Positions 46,918-59,460 of a stretch of DNA of 64,000 nt are shown here, piece after piece. The translations under genes were made by a program, and so were the position numbers. The first letter of the stretch is position 1; the number at the start of each line of letters is the position of its first letter. The DNA comes from Perognathus longimembris pacificus. Lineage: Eukaryota > Chordata > Mammalia > Rodentia > Heteromyidae. The stretch covers positions 5,964,963-6,028,962 of the forward strand of contig NC_063176.1 in assembly GCF_023159225.1 (NCBI RefSeq), in the 5' to 3' direction. A model generated the notes under the pieces. That model was not told the origin of the DNA. It saw only the letters and a list, made by a program, of their open reading frames with translations, and did not search any database.

Positions 46918-47010
46918 TGGGCTGGAGGCAGAGTTCAAGTGGAAGAAGAACATCTTAATAAGTCTAAGCCTCTGGGCTAAAACACCAGTACCACCATAAA
47001 CAAAAATATT
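46918..47010 (+). mobile_element. ID-like element, diverged
   Basis: GGGCTGGAGGCAGAGTTCAAGTGG, then CTCTGGGCTAAAACACCAGTACCACC and an A-rich tail. It is a monomeric tRNA-derived unit. Confidence 0.55.
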
Positions 47011-47195
47011 GTTTTCTGCCAAACAATAGAACTTACTGGATAGCAGAGGTAATAGAGGCAGTTCCTACATTAGATAATTCAAAATGAATTTTTTTCTTGT
47101 TAAAGGAAAAAAAAATTACAAATTTCATAGTGTTTTTTTTTAAATTTATGTTCATGTGTTTGAAAGGACGGGAAGTATTACATATAACTTTTGTG

Positions 47196-47410
47196 CTGCC
47201 GGGTGTGGGGCTTGAACTCCAGTCATAGATGTTGTCCCTTACTTGACCTCTACCATTTTGAGCCACAGTGTCACTTCCAGTTTTCTGGTGGTGAGTTGGA
47301 AATAAGAATCTCATGCACTTTCCTATCAAGGCTGGCTTTGAACTGAATCCTCTGATCTCAGCCTCCCCAGTAGCTAGGATTAGAAGTGTCAATCACCACT
47401 AGTGCCAAAC
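47196..47410 (-). mobile_element. B1/Geo-type dimeric SINE
   Basis: GTGGGGCTTGAACTCCAGTC, ATTTTGAGCCACAGTGTC, TTTTCTGGTGGTGAGTTGG, AAGGCTGGCTTTGAACTG and CCCCAGTAGCTAGGATTAG are in reverse order. Confidence 0.85.
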
Positions 47411-48660
47411 AGATAGAACTTTGATAAACCTCTTTTCAGAGATTCCAAGATTTCTTTAAACTTGCCATCATTGTTTGATTCTCTTTCTTCATAGCTGTTT
47501 TTTTTATTAACCATTCATTATTTGAAAGTACGTTGTACATGTCTTGTCTTAGCAGAAATACTGCAGTGTGAATTTCCTAAGAACAATAACATTTCTGTTA
47601 TAGCCATGATATACTTATGTTATCAGTTCAGCTTGTAAATTCATGACTACAATGATCTTTATCAGTGTCACTCCTTACATCATTTTCTCCATATCTATTC
47701 CAACTCCACCCATCCCCTCTGGTTACCTAGCTCATTTTCACACTCATATATTGAGTATTATAACTGCATTTGCTCATGATATCTTAAAATCAGAATATCC
47801 TTCCAAACCAGGTTACTTTGTCTCTTATAATCAAAAAACTGTGTGTGGGTGTGTTAATTAGTTCCTCAAGGCCTTGATTATAAAGAGTAGATAATAATTA
47901 TTTCATAGCATTCTCTTCAATATTTTCTAATTTCGATCCTAAGTATACATTTTTGTCGCAGCAACATATAATGTTCTGAACTTACCAATACTTACTAGGT
48001 AAGTGAGAAGCGTAAGATCGATTTCTGGCAGCACTGGTGAAATAAAGTTCCTTACCTAGCACGAGATGATGTCTGTCAGATATATCCACTTGGAAGTTAT
48101 TATCATCCTTGTGCAATTAATGAGTAATTGCTGTGGAAGCACTTTGAGAATGTATGAACATCCTGTTCCTCATCAGACTTACACTTACTATTTTTATCTT
48201 TCATCCTTGATTGACTCAATTACAGCTGATGGATGCCAAATAGTGATTAATCAACTATATCCTTACCTCTATATTTATTGGCTACCTAATTGCAAATCTA
48301 CTGTAAAGAAATGGCTTTTCCTTTTCTCACATTAGTTGAATACACTTTTATATTTGTTTTCTTATGGACTAACGGATTCTTGTTTTATTTTGTGAATTGA
48401 AATGCCATATTATTATTCTAATGTTCAAATGGATTTGGTCAGCAAGAGCACCTACAAGCTGATCCTGTATCCTTTTGATATATTCCATCAACATACTCTG
48501 CCAACATATTTTTCTTTTATTCCCCATTTCTGGAAACATTTTTTCCACAGATCCCTGGTTTAGGTGGAAAATAATGTAAAATTACACTAATTGTTTACAA
48601 CTATACCGCTGTTTCTTTGCCCACTGGGAGGGAAAAGTCCAGAACACACATACGCAAGCA
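47411..48660. other. Single-copy DNA
   Basis: There is a weak ID-like fragment at 47985-48040 only. The 89-codon plus frame (48066-48335) has no recognised domain. Confidence 0.4.
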
Positions 48661-48664
48661 CACG

Positions 48665-48666
<2 letters not shown>

Positions 48667-48699
<33 letters not shown>
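48667..48699. repeat. (CA)n microsatellite
   Basis: About 16 CA units. Confidence 0.96.
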
Positions 48700-48700
<1 letters not shown>

Positions 48701-48985
48701 TATTTCTAACTGTATATTTCTCTGTCCCTCTCTGTCTCCATTTCTATGTGCAAGTATTTTCTGAGTGAGAAATTGAGGTCCTACTGTAATACTTTCAGCA
48801 TGCTTATTTATTTCATAATTCTTAGAATACACTGAATGGAAATATAGAATCTCTAATTCAAATTGCTGTGGAGGAAAAAAATGTCTGGGAAAGCATGGAA
48901 CTAAATTTTCATAGTTGCTTAAGTCCATTGCATTGGTGTAGGATATGTGATAAAAATCCTTTTTGAAAGCCAATTGGATTATCAC

Positions 48986-49060
48986 TCTTTCTCTTCCTCC
49001 TCCTTCTCCTCCTACACCTCTTCATCCCCCTCCTCTTCCTCCTCCTCCTCCTCTTCTTCT
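48986..49060. repeat. (CCT/CTT)n polypyrimidine repeat
   Basis: It is a degenerate trinucleotide run. Frames across it read poly-Ser (plus) or poly-Glu (minus) and are artefacts. Confidence 0.93.
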
Positions 49061-49904
49061 GTCAGTGTGGTTGTGTTGCTCATTTTCAGTAGTTTAGCTT
49101 TATTTTTCTCTTTCTGCAATTTTAATTTTCCACTCTCTTGACTTGAACAACTTCCTTTCAGTTGTGTGATATCAAAGATACCATTCCATCTCTCCTGAAT
49201 TAATGCAGAAGTTTCTGATTGTGCTTTGTCATTGCAGTCGGCAGCCAGTGTGATATGATCCTTCACAGATCTTCTTGACTTTGTACTGCCTGATTCCATA
49301 TTCCAGTACCTTTCTCCCCCAAATTACTGCGAAGACCTGACAATAGCATTTAAAGCTGTACATGAGCTGCTGCCTTCTCCTTCTAACACTCGAGATTCTT
49401 TCCCATTTTTGTGTAATTTAGCCTTCCTGATTGTGCTAATATTGTAGGAGATTTGCCCATATTAGAATCACTCTACTATTGTCTATTTTCCTTCCACCGT
49501 CAACTAACTTTGGAAGAAAAATGCTGTTTCTTCAAATGATTAATTATAGCATGGGTGATAACTTGCATTCTCCAAGACTTTGTCTCTGACAAGTTCTTTG
49601 TTTAACATACTTAGAATAAAAATCCTTAGCCCACTCATTCAATTCTCTTTTCTGCTTACTCTTCTCTCACATGGAAAACATATCACATATTTTACATATT
49701 CTTATTGTTTGATTTAGATGGTAAATGTCACTAAGACAGAAATGTTTCTTTTTGCTCTTTCCAGTTCCATGTCAGTGTTTTTCAGTAATTACTTAATGAA
49801 AGAATGAAAATCTCTTCTTTATATAGGCTCTTTTCAAGAATTGGAGAAACTAGAAAAGTGTAATGGAATCTAGGTTCTAACATGCATGTTGGCAAAATGT
49901 ATTT
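49061..49904. other. Single-copy DNA
   Basis: No repeat family. The minus frame 49012-49299 upstream of the poly-Glu run has no known domain. Confidence 0.4.
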
Positions 49905-49906
49905 CA

Positions 49907-50220
49907 TTGGTTATGTATGGTAGGTGGTGCCTGTAATTTCAGTTAGTAAGGTGTCAAACTGCAAGAAGATCACAGTTCAAAGATAGCCCAGGTCAAAAAA
50001 ACTGGTGAGGCCTATTCAACAAACAAACTGAGTGTGGTCAGGTACACCTGTAACTCACGTGACATGCAGAGTATAAGAGGGTAGGACTGTCTGAGGCAGG
50101 ATGAGCAAAATGTCTCATTTTTCAAATGAGCTACCCTCCCCTAAATATTGAGGATTTTGCTCTAGTGGTAGGGCAATTGCAAACACAAGACTTTGAGCTC
50201 AAATCCCAATATTGCCAACA
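49907..50220 (+). mobile_element. Old B1/ID-type composite SINE
   Basis: GGTAGGTGGTGCCTGTAATTTC and AGATCACAGTTCAAAG are B1-like. A second head-like piece follows (GTGGTCAGGTACACCTG), then an ID-like GCTCTAGTGGTAGGGC and GAGCTCAAATCCC. Strong divergence suggests an early insertion, perhaps two. Confidence 0.5.
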
Positions 50221-50250
50221 CACACACAAACACACACACACACACACATA
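50217..50250. repeat. (CA)n microsatellite at SINE tail
   Basis: CA units replace the expected A tail of the preceding SINE. Confidence 0.9.
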
Positions 50251-51690
50251 AACTCACAATTACTTCCTGGTCATGTTGTCTTCTATAGTGTTTGAGTGTG
50301 TTCTTACACACTTACATGTTGTGTCCTTAATCCAGAGCTTTATGTTAATTGTGAGTATATTTACAGTGACAGATAAATCTCACATAAAACAAGATTTCTA
50401 GTTCTTCCTTTTTGCAAATCCTCTCAACAATCTCCTATCTACTTTCTGTGATAATCTGAAAGTTTGGAGGAGGCCTGGATGTTCCATTCTCTGCAGCTGG
50501 ATGATATTTTAGAGCAAATAGCAAGCCATGATTACAAAGGAGTGTTTGGATTGTCTGTGCACTGGGTAGGCAGGAATTTTTCATTTCATACATCATTACA
50601 ATTTTCTCCAGTGATTGGGCACCAATTGCATTTCTCTCCAGCACAACAAACTACCTGTTCCCAAACTCCACATCAATGCCAAACACTATCAAACCCAACA
50701 CCTTATCTGTCCAACCTGTCACTTCCATTGTTCTTATAAAAATGTTATGTCATGAATCGCAGTACAATCGCATCTAAATAGTGTGTAGGTATAGGATAAC
50801 GAGCCATAGCCAAAGGTTCAAAAATGCAAAGATAATGAAAAAAGAAAATAATAAACCCCCATGTATATGTTCTTTAGCTGTGACACACACACACATAAAC
50901 AAATATACACATGTACATATGTAAATATACATATATGTGCATATGTAATCTAATTGCATAACTTTCTTACTGCTCCATTTTGAAAGTCTTGACTCTCTGA
51001 ATATGATTGAAAACACACACTGAAATACATATGATAATATTTTGTCCATCTTAATTCAGAGAGTTTTGTACTTACTAGTTATTCTGTTTGGTGGAAACCA
51101 AGGATTAATAGTCTTTGTTCTTCTTTTTATACTTTTTTCTGATTTTGAGTATCTACTATGCACAGAATACCACACACAAAATTGTTAACATAACGGAAAC
51201 TAATTCTATTCTTATATGGCATCAAAACCAAATATATATTTACAATTTTAGGTAAGGGTAGAATTAAAATTTCAGATCTGTGTAATGTTACAAACCAAAA
51301 ATTTTAGATATTAGAAAACTATTTCATGAAGAGGTAAACTGTCTGCAAAACCAAGACTCCACAAGAGAGGTGTGTGAATATGGCTTTCTCTTCTAGGATT
51401 GGGTTTACTATGTGAAAAACTACAGGAAAAGGAAGGCAATGTCTGTGTGTTTAGTGAACTGATAGATGGTAGGGAGACTGAAAACTGAAAAACACTACCT
51501 AATGGAAAAATATAAGGCTGGAAACTGTAGCATATCTATATTATTCCATATTTGCAACTAATTTCAGGAATTACAGGATCTCATTGAATACAATTTTAAA
51601 TTTCAATTGAGTTAATCAAATATATAGCATAACAGGTCTTTTCTTGCTAAAGTGAACAGAGTTGATTTGCATAAAGCAAAGGTAGCTATT
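50251..51690. other. Single-copy DNA
   Basis: It contains a CA/TA-rich patch at about 50882-50945 and no other recognised element. Confidence 0.45.
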
Positions 51691-51926
51691 AAGAATTCTA
51701 AGAAGGGGCTGGGGATATGGCCTAGTGGCAAAGAGTGCTTGCTTTGTATACATGAAGCCCTGGGTTCAATTCCCCAGCACCACATATACAGAAAACGGCC
51801 AGAAGTGGTGCTGTGGCTCAAGCGGCAGAGTGCTAGCCTTGAGCCAAAAGAAGCCAGGGACAGTGCTCAGGCCCAAGTCCAAAGCCCCAGGACTGGCAAA
51901 AAAAAAAAAAAAGAATTCTAAGAAGT
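51691..51926 (+). mobile_element. IDL-Geo SINE with perfect 15-base target duplication
   Basis: The element is 51706-51911. AAGAATTCTAAGAAG occurs at 51691-51705 and 51912-51926. It is near consensus with TTGCTTTGTATACATG and GAGCCAAAAG, and the A tail is pure. Confidence 0.97.
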
Positions 51927-52489
51927 ACTTGTGGTTAATGAAACAGAATGGTATCTTATTGCCAGAAAAAATAGAGATAGGTGTGCAGATGAAAGAAATA
52001 TTTAGGATTAAACAGTAAATATGTATTGCTTCAATGAACATACAAAGTGGAGAGAATGAATATGTTGAGACTGGCACTTTGATTAATTAATTATATTGTA
52101 TAAGTATGTGATAAGTGTCAGATAAATCCTAGTTTAAATTAAGCACTAAAACTCAAGCAATGGAAGGAAAGTGAAAATTTCTCCCTTGGTGGAAATGATA
52201 ATCAAATTGCAGAAGATAGACATCAACTAGTTAGGAAGTACAATGCAGTTTATCTCCCATAGTTGTTGGTTCTCTATAAAATCAACCACAGATTAAGAGT
52301 ATTTAGTTAAAAAGTTGTATCTATGTTGAATATATACAGTCATTTTTCCTGTCAATAGTTCCCAAACCATGCACTATAAAATATACTTCCGCAGCCTTTA
52401 ACTTGTATATGGTTTGATAAACAAGCTAGACATAAAGTCTATAGAAAGTTACAAATTGGACATATACATTGTCTTGTATATAAGTTTCT
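51927..52489. other. Single-copy DNA
   Basis: Nothing recognised. Confidence 0.45.
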
Positions 52490-52728
52490 CTGACTTGGAG
52501 AAGGGAAGGGGAATCACGGAAGCGATCAAAGGGTGAACCAATGCAACAGCAATACTCACTGGATACCCTTAGAAATGAACTTTACAACTTGATACGGAGG
52601 GGAGTTGGGAAGCGAGGGAAAAGAGGAGAACACAAAGGAGGTGGGCAACACTGCTTGAAAAGAAATACAATCATTATCTTACTATGTAACTGTAACCCCT
52701 CTGTACATCACCTGTACAATAAAAAAGG
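52490..52728 (+). mobile_element. L1 3' UTR end
   Basis: GAAGGGAAGGGGAATCACGG, GAACCAATGCAACAGCAATAC, AACTGTAACCCCTCTGTAC and TGTACAATAAAAAAGG. The copy is truncated within the 3' UTR. Confidence 0.85.
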
Positions 52729-53112
52729 CATGCACACCTCTGATGCTATTCTATGCAAGAGAGCATGCAAGATTTTACTGTTCAGGCGGTTTCCTGCAAT
52801 TAATGCGTCCTGGATCCTAAAGAAATCACTGGACTTCATCAAATGGTGAAAGGTAGAGAAAAATAGAACCAAGAAAACATGGAAGGGTGGGTTTAAAGGG
52901 AAGAATGAAAAGTTGCCCTTATGTAAGTGAATCATTGAAGAGGTGAATTTGTCCCAAGTTTGGAAGGACATAAATATGAAATGAACATACAGAAATTGGC
53001 ATTTGTGGAAACACCTGAGTGAGGAAAGTTTCAGCAAGGTAAAAAGCAGGATCTTATTGATGTGGTGAATTATGTAAAATGACTTGCTTATATAGCCCCA
53101 GCTTTGCTGATT

Positions 53113-53628
53113 ATAGCATATTTTTTGTTTTGTTTTTTATGACTTGTTGAAGTCAATTAGGCAGAATTTTGTTGAGAAGATTTTCTTCGATGTTCATGAA
53201 AGAAATGGGTCTAAAATTCTCTTTCTTTGATGAGTCCCTGTCTGGGTTGATGATAACAGTTATACTAGCATCATAGACTGTGTTTGATTGTGAACTTTGA
53301 CTTTCAATTTCATTGAAGAGTTTGAGAAATATTGGTGTGAGTTCTGTTTTCAGGGCTTTCTACAATTCCACTGGGAATTCATCTGGACTTGGGCTTTCCT
53401 TGGATGGAGATCTCTTATTGAAGTTTCTATTTCAGTTTCTATTTCTATTGCAGTTTCTAGATATGGGTCTGTTTAGTAAGTTTTAATCTTCTTGCCTAAG
53501 TTTGAGCATATCAATTTTTTCTAGGAATTCATCGATTTTTCCAGATTCTCAAATTTATTAGCATATAGGTTTGCAAAATATTGCCTTGTTACATTCTGAA
53601 TCTTGATTGATTCTGTGGTGATATTTCC
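53113..53628 (-). pseudogene. L1 ORF2 reverse-transcriptase fragment (inverted piece)
   Basis: On the minus strand the sequence reads SPSPDEFPVEL, LTPIFLKLFNEIE, VYDASITVIINPDRD, then KKENFRPISFMNIEENLLNKILPN. These are the first conserved RT blocks of L1 ORF2. The catalytic FADD block lies in the missing part. Several stops are present. Confidence 0.82.
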
Positions 53629-53629
53629 A

Positions 53630-55269
53630 GTCACAGGATATAAAATAAAACCTCAAAAATCAATGGCTTTTCTGTATGCCAACATTGTGAAGAGCAAGGC
53701 TGAAATCAGGAGAGCAACTCCTTTTGCAATAGCCTAAAAAAACATGAAGTACGTAGGAATAAATTTAACCAAAGAAGTGACAGACCTCTATGATGAGATT
53801 TTTAAAAATATGAAAAAGAAATTAAAGCAGAACTGAGGAAATAGAAAAACATTCCATGCTCTGGATTGGGAGTATTAACATTGTGAAAATGGCAATATTG
53901 CCAAAGGCTATCTATCCATCAACATCCCAACACCATTCTTTAATGAAATAGAGGAAGCAATCCAGAAATTCATATAGAACAATAAAAGACCCCGAATAGC
54001 AAGAACAATCCTAAGCAGAAAGAACAGTGCTGGAGAAATTTCAATACCAAACTTCAAGCTCTATTACAAAGCTATAGTAATAAAAACAGCTTGGTACTGG
54101 CAAAAGAACAAGCCTGAGGACCAGTGGGATTGAACTAAAGACACAGAAATGAACCCGCAGACTTATGGCAACTTCATCTTTGATAAATGAGATTAAAAAA
54201 AACCAATATGGAAGAAAGCCTCTTCAACAAATGGTGCTGACAAAACTGGATCAACACCAGTAACAAACTAAAACTAGATCCTTATATATCACCCTGCACT
54301 AAAATCAATTTCAAATGGATTAAAGACCTCGAAGTCAAATCAGATGCCATGAAAACATTGCAAGAAGGAATAGGAGAAACACTTGGGGTCCTTGGTGCAG
54401 GATGAAACTTTCTTAATAAAGGCCCAGAAGCACAACAAATCAAAAAAAGGTTGGACAAATGGGACTGCATGAAACTGCAGACCTTCTGCAGGGCAAAAGA
54501 TATAGCTTGCAAGATAAATAGAAAGCGCACAGATTGGGAAAAGATCTTTACCAGCCATACAGCAGACAAAGGTCCCATATCTACAATATATGTAGAACTG
54601 AAAATATTAAATTCCTCCGAAACAAATCCTCAAAAAACCGAGTGCCCCCTCACCAAATGGGTTAAAGACCTAAAAAGAGACTTCTCTGAAGAGAAAATGA
54701 GAATGCCCAAGAGACACATGAAGAAGTGCTCTACATCATTGACCATAAAAGAAATGCAAATTAAAACAACACTGAGATTCCACCTCACCCAGTAAGAATG
54801 TCCATTATCAAGAAAGCTAATAACAACAGATGCTGCAGGGGATGTGGACAAAAGGGAACCTTACTACCCTGTTTGTGGGAGTATAAATTTGTTCAACCCC
54901 TCTGGGAGGCAGTATAGAGGTTTCTCAAAAGGCTAAGCATAGAGCTCCCCTATGACCCAGCAGCCCCACTTTTGAGCATCTACCAAAGACTACAAGCAAG
55001 ACCACACTAAAGCCACCAGCACAACTATGTTCATCACAGCACAATTTTTCATTGCCAAAATATGGAACCAACCCAGATGCCCCTCAGTAGATGAGTGGAT
55101 CAAGAAAATGTGGTACATATGCATAATGGAATTCTATGCCTCTATCAGACAGAATGACATTGCCCCATTCATAAGGAAACAGAAAGACTTGGAAAAAATT
55201 ATGCTAAGTGAAGTGAGCCAGACCCAAGGAAATGTAGACTCTATGTTTTCTCTCACAGGGAATAATTAG
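53630..55269 (+). pseudogene. L1 ORF2 C-terminal half, broken
   Basis: The plus strand encodes, in several frames, QKSMAFLYAN-like sequence, NIVKMAILPKAIY-like sequence, LDKWDCMKLQTFCRAKDIA, PTDWEKIF-like TDWEKIFTSH, HMKKCSTSLTIKEMQIKTT, a cysteine motif (CCRGCGQKG-like) and finally IWNQPRCPSVDEWIKKMWYI to the stop NN at 55269. Frameshifts and stops abolish function. It is the longest L1 coding remnant in the window. Confidence 0.87.
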
Positions 55270-55775
55270 TACATACCTGGGATAATCCTAGCAGAAGATC
55301 ACAATAGCTCAATAGCTATGTCCATATGAACATACAAGATGATGCTAAGTAAAATGAAATTCAAGTTATAGAAACAAGTGCTAAATCATTGTTGTCATTA
55401 TTTTCAACATACCCTGAGAAATTATGCCCTTCTTTTGTCTTCTTTCCAGTGGTTTTACTCCTGATATCACTGTAACTGATTTTCATACCCTGAATATTGT
55501 ATATAACTGTATTGGAACTAGGGAAAGGAAAGGGAATACCAAAATGGAGAGACAAAGGATGAAAACACAAACAAATGCAACAGCAATACTTACAAAACTA
55601 TGTGGTGTAAACCAATTGTAAAACTCATGGGAGGGGGAGAGGTAAAGAGGGAGGGGGTGGTAGGGTGAAAATGAGAGAGGAGGTAACAAGTTGGATAAGA
55701 AATGTACTCATGGCCTTACATATGAAACTGTAACCCCTCTCTACATCATTTTGATAATAAAGAAATGAAAATAAT

Positions 55776-56764
55776 AATAAGCAGAAGAAAAACGAACCCG
55801 TAGAAAGCCTGTTTGACTTTGGGTCATGACTCAAGTGGTAGAATGCTAGCAGAGCTGTCAAACCAAGCAAGTATAACATGGAAATATCTGATAAGAAAAA
55901 AAAGAAGCTATATCTATAGACAGACAGGCAGATAGATATAGGTAGACATAAGTAGGTATGGAAATATGCAACAAAATATGACAGAATGCAGATAATCATT
56001 TGGAGTTCAAATATTCCAGGTAAATAAGTTAAATAAAATTGCCAAAAGATTGAAACATGCTGAGAAATACGTAAACTGCTTTTCTAAAGCGAAAACTAAC
56101 AAATGGCCATGAATTTTATGTCTGTATTTTTGAAGCTCTTCCTGTAAAACACATAATGCATTACTGATATAGCCCTAGCCAAAATGACATTAGAGTACTG
56201 CTATTTTTCCAATTTCTCTTCCTAAAGTAAAGAAATCTTATTTCCTACAAGGACTCATTTGTAAAGCACATCAAGCAGTTTCAAGAGATTTCTGACTGAA
56301 TAAAAAGTGTCTCTTTGGTCTTGAATTTATATCCTTGGCACGCCATCTGTGTTTAGACATAAAAATATCCCAGGCCTAGCAAGAAAATGAAAGCAAATAT
56401 ATCAGTAGCAGTATGAAGATAGTAAGAGCGATCCTTCTCTCCTTTTGATTTTTTTTATTACAGTTATTGTCCTCATTACTCTTTATCATGCATCAACTAA
56501 GATGAATGAATACCAAAACATTTGTCGTTGATCTTAGGAGGTCTATCCAGCCCTATTTAATAGGAATTCAAAAACAGGACATTTCTAATAAAACAAGTGC
56601 CTGTGAGAGGTCAGAAAGATGTGATATGCTGGAAAGAAAAATGTGCACATATAATTTTCTTGAGTACAATTTTGATAGTTTTCAAATTATTTCACATAGA
56701 AATACTTCTGTAGCTATTCATAACCTTTTATGTTAGTCATTTACCTTGTGGAGCAGTTCAAATT
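55776..56764. other. Single-copy DNA with small fragments
   Basis: A right-monomer fragment (CATGACTCAAGTGGTAGAATGC, 55832-55855) and a degenerate GATA patch (55915-55960) are visible. Nothing else was recognised. Confidence 0.4.
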
Positions 56765-56915
56765 AAGGAAACTTGAGGGAAGTAACTGGGACTACGGAAG
56801 AAGAAAAGTGGCAAAATTGTTAGGAGCTGTGACACTGAACAAGATGCATTGTACACATACACTGATAGTTTGAGTTGTAATCCCTTTGTACAACTATTGA
56901 AAGATAATAAAAATT
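56765..56915 (+). repeat. Unnamed dispersed repeat, partial copy
   Basis: CACTGAACAAGATGCATTG, then TTTGAGTTGTAATCCC, CTTTGTACAACTATTG and AAGATAATAAAA. The layout matches the copies at 27.25 kb and 61.7 kb, including the AAGATAAT end. Confidence 0.4.
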
Positions 56916-57261
56916 ACTACGTCAAACAATTCAGTCTGTATTTCAGAAACACGGTGGAATGGCTATCTAAAATAGTATTTTTAAGTAAAATGTGTTATAT
57001 TATATTTGAATATTTATGTGTCCTATACCTCTTTGACTTTTCTCCTAGCATTGACTTATTTGTTTATTTTCTCCTTTTTTTTTCATGCTACTTGCTATAT
57101 TTTTAGAATGGAATCTCTGGTCTACTCAATTCTTATTATTCTTATTATTAATTTTATGTAGCAGCCTATCTTGTATAGTCCCTCAATTTACTTTTACTGT
57201 TTAAAACAGAATACCTTTGTGTTTCTAGAATCTTCCATTATTCTTACACAGTTTTAATTTT

Positions 57262-57508
57262 ATTTTTTTAACTCTGTCTTGGACTTGAATTTAGGTTCGA
57301 TGCTGTACTTGAGCTCTTTTGTACAAGGCTAGTGCTCTACCACTTTAAGCCACTGCTCCATTTCAGGATTTTTTTTTTTTTTTGGTAGTTAATTGGAGAT
57401 AAATGTCTCATAGACTTTCCTGCCCAGGCTGGCTTTGAACCCTGATCCTTGGATCTCAACCTCCTGAGTAGCTAGGATTACAGGAATGAGCCACCTGCTT
57501 CAGGTTGA
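57262..57508 (-). mobile_element. B1/Geo-type dimeric SINE
   Basis: GGACTTGAATTTAGGTTCG, AAGGCTAGTGCTCTACCAC, GGTAGTTAATTGGAGATAAATGTC, CCTGCCCAGGCTGGCTTTGAA and CTGAGTAGCTAGGATTACAGG are in reverse order. A 15-base T-run lies in the linker, the same site where other copies carry GT tracts. Confidence 0.9.
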
Positions 57509-59220
57509 ATTTTTTAACTTGATGTTTCTTTCATGAAAATGTCCCTGAATATAGGTTGACCTGTAGCTTTTTTATTGCTATTGATTTTTGTGAAACCATA
57601 ACTTGTTTGGTCACAGCGAGCAGTTGTCCAAGAGTTTACTTTTAGGTCTCTTGACCTAATCATGAGAGTGAAATATGTTAGCTTATCTACTGGCACATTT
57701 TGTTTTACAGCCACTGGTAAATGTTTGCAAATCCACTCAACTACTATTCACCTGCTAAGCCAGCGCTAGTGCTCAGGCTTCTGCTATTCACTAGTACGTT
57801 ACACATGCTGCTGGTTAATGGATTTGGTGGATTAGTCCTCAATTTCCGATGCAAAGGGAAGCACATCAAGCGACACACACGCTCTGTATGAGCACGTGGG
57901 GCAGGATTGAGGACCCATGGATGGTCATTGGATTAATATTTTACCACATTCCACTCCTGTTTTTGTAGATTGCTACTACGAGTTGGCAAACATTGCAGAC
58001 TCTCATCTGATACAAAGTGTCAAGCTTTACCTCGGCCTTGGTTTGTTCCTGTTTTTGCCTGTTCTCTGCTCTAGCTCTTCAGTCTTTACACTTCCTTTAC
58101 TCTCTGCATTACAAAATGTTTCAGTGGGTGGATTCCTTCTTTTGAGATGGGTTTAATCTTTTTTTTTTGTCATATTCTTTACATTTAATTAAGATTGGAC
58201 AATCAAAAGTGAAAGGTGTATGTATTAACAGTCTTGCTAAAAAATGATACACTTAAATATGGCTTATTTTTTTAAATTGTTCATTAAGTTCTTTCATAAG
58301 GTAAGTTAATAATTGACTTCTCAGTATTCACTCATTCATATATCACTTTCGATTGATCTCAGATCTCTATAAAAATGTAAGAAGCAAACTATAATTTGAT
58401 AAAAATCCAAGTAGAGTTGTACCATTATAAAATGAGCAATTGAATTAGCATACTTATATAACAATTGTCTAAATTACAAGGAAATGTAAAATTGTACCTT
58501 CTTTATTAGAACTGTGGGAATCAAAGTGAACTAATATACACATAAACCCTTGTAAACAGTTTGCAGTTTCTATCTCAGCCCTAATTTTAAATTAGAACTT
58601 AGTATGTCTTGAATTTTATTTCTTACTTAATTCTGCACCACAACACATTCTTGTTAATAGTAGACATAAAAATTAGTGGAGCATGAGATTCAAGAAAATG
58701 TTTGGCAAGTAGGTTTTTAGGTCATGGCAAAGATTTCTTAAAGTTCTGTGAGATCCTTTAATAAATCTAATGAGGTTGTCTTTCAAATATATTAGCGTGG
58801 TCCTGCATTTTAATTTAGGCAAGTTCAAATATAGTCAAGTTTTTCTCAGTGAAAACATCACAGAGAATTATTTTTCAATCATGTGATTTCACTTTAATCA
58901 AAACTTTAAGAAAATAAAATGTTGGTTGTAAATATATTCAACTAATGAAGAATAGTGGAATTAAAATGCATGCCATAGTATTGACATTGACTTGATTAGA
59001 CAGCTGTCTGCAAACTTTTGAAATGGCAACTCACTAGATATATGATTGTATCTTAGGCATAGAAAGACATGGACAAAAAGATCATGAATATTAAAGCAGC
59101 TGTTTTTATTTCAGGTATGTGTCAAGGAAAAGAAATATATGTTATACTCATTCTTAAAGATGCAGTGTTAGCAGCAGTTCAAGAGCCTGCAATCCTGGTA
59201 CAGACATCGGGTGTAAGCAT
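57509..59220. other. Single-copy DNA
   Basis: It is repeat-free and AT-rich. The 79-codon plus frame (57917-58156) has no recognised domain. Confidence 0.4.
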
Positions 59221-59221
59221 G

Positions 59222-59460
59222 GAGTTTGACTCTTTCCATATACACCGAGAAAATATATATAGACTATATATGTAGAGAGAGTTTGACTATCCATATGTCA
59301 ATATATATGTTTACTATATATACATGATGCTTACAATATATGTTAATATATGTTACATACATAGAATTATGTATGTAATATATATGCTATATAAAACAAT
59401 ATAATATAAATTAAATATTATATTATACATTATATCACATATAATATATATGCATGTATA
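59222..59460. repeat. TA-rich tract with a short internal duplication
   Basis: An AGTTTGACT..TCCATAT word occurs twice (59223 and 59280), each followed by TATA-rich sequence, then 180 bases of nearly pure A/T with ATATAT words. Confidence 0.8.

Larger units (their letters stand above)
53113..55775 (+). mobile_element. Inverted L1: antisense RT segment joined to sense ORF2 3' part and 3' UTR
   Basis: 53113 to about 53628 is L1 in minus orientation (RT region). From about 53630 to 55269 the plus strand carries ORF2 from the SGYKI-like position to the stop (55267-55269), followed by a full 3' UTR ending TTTTGATAATAAAG. About 150 codons between the two pieces are missing. This fits twin priming with a deletion at the inversion point, though no target duplication was found, so two separate insertions are possible. 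Confidence 0.85.
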
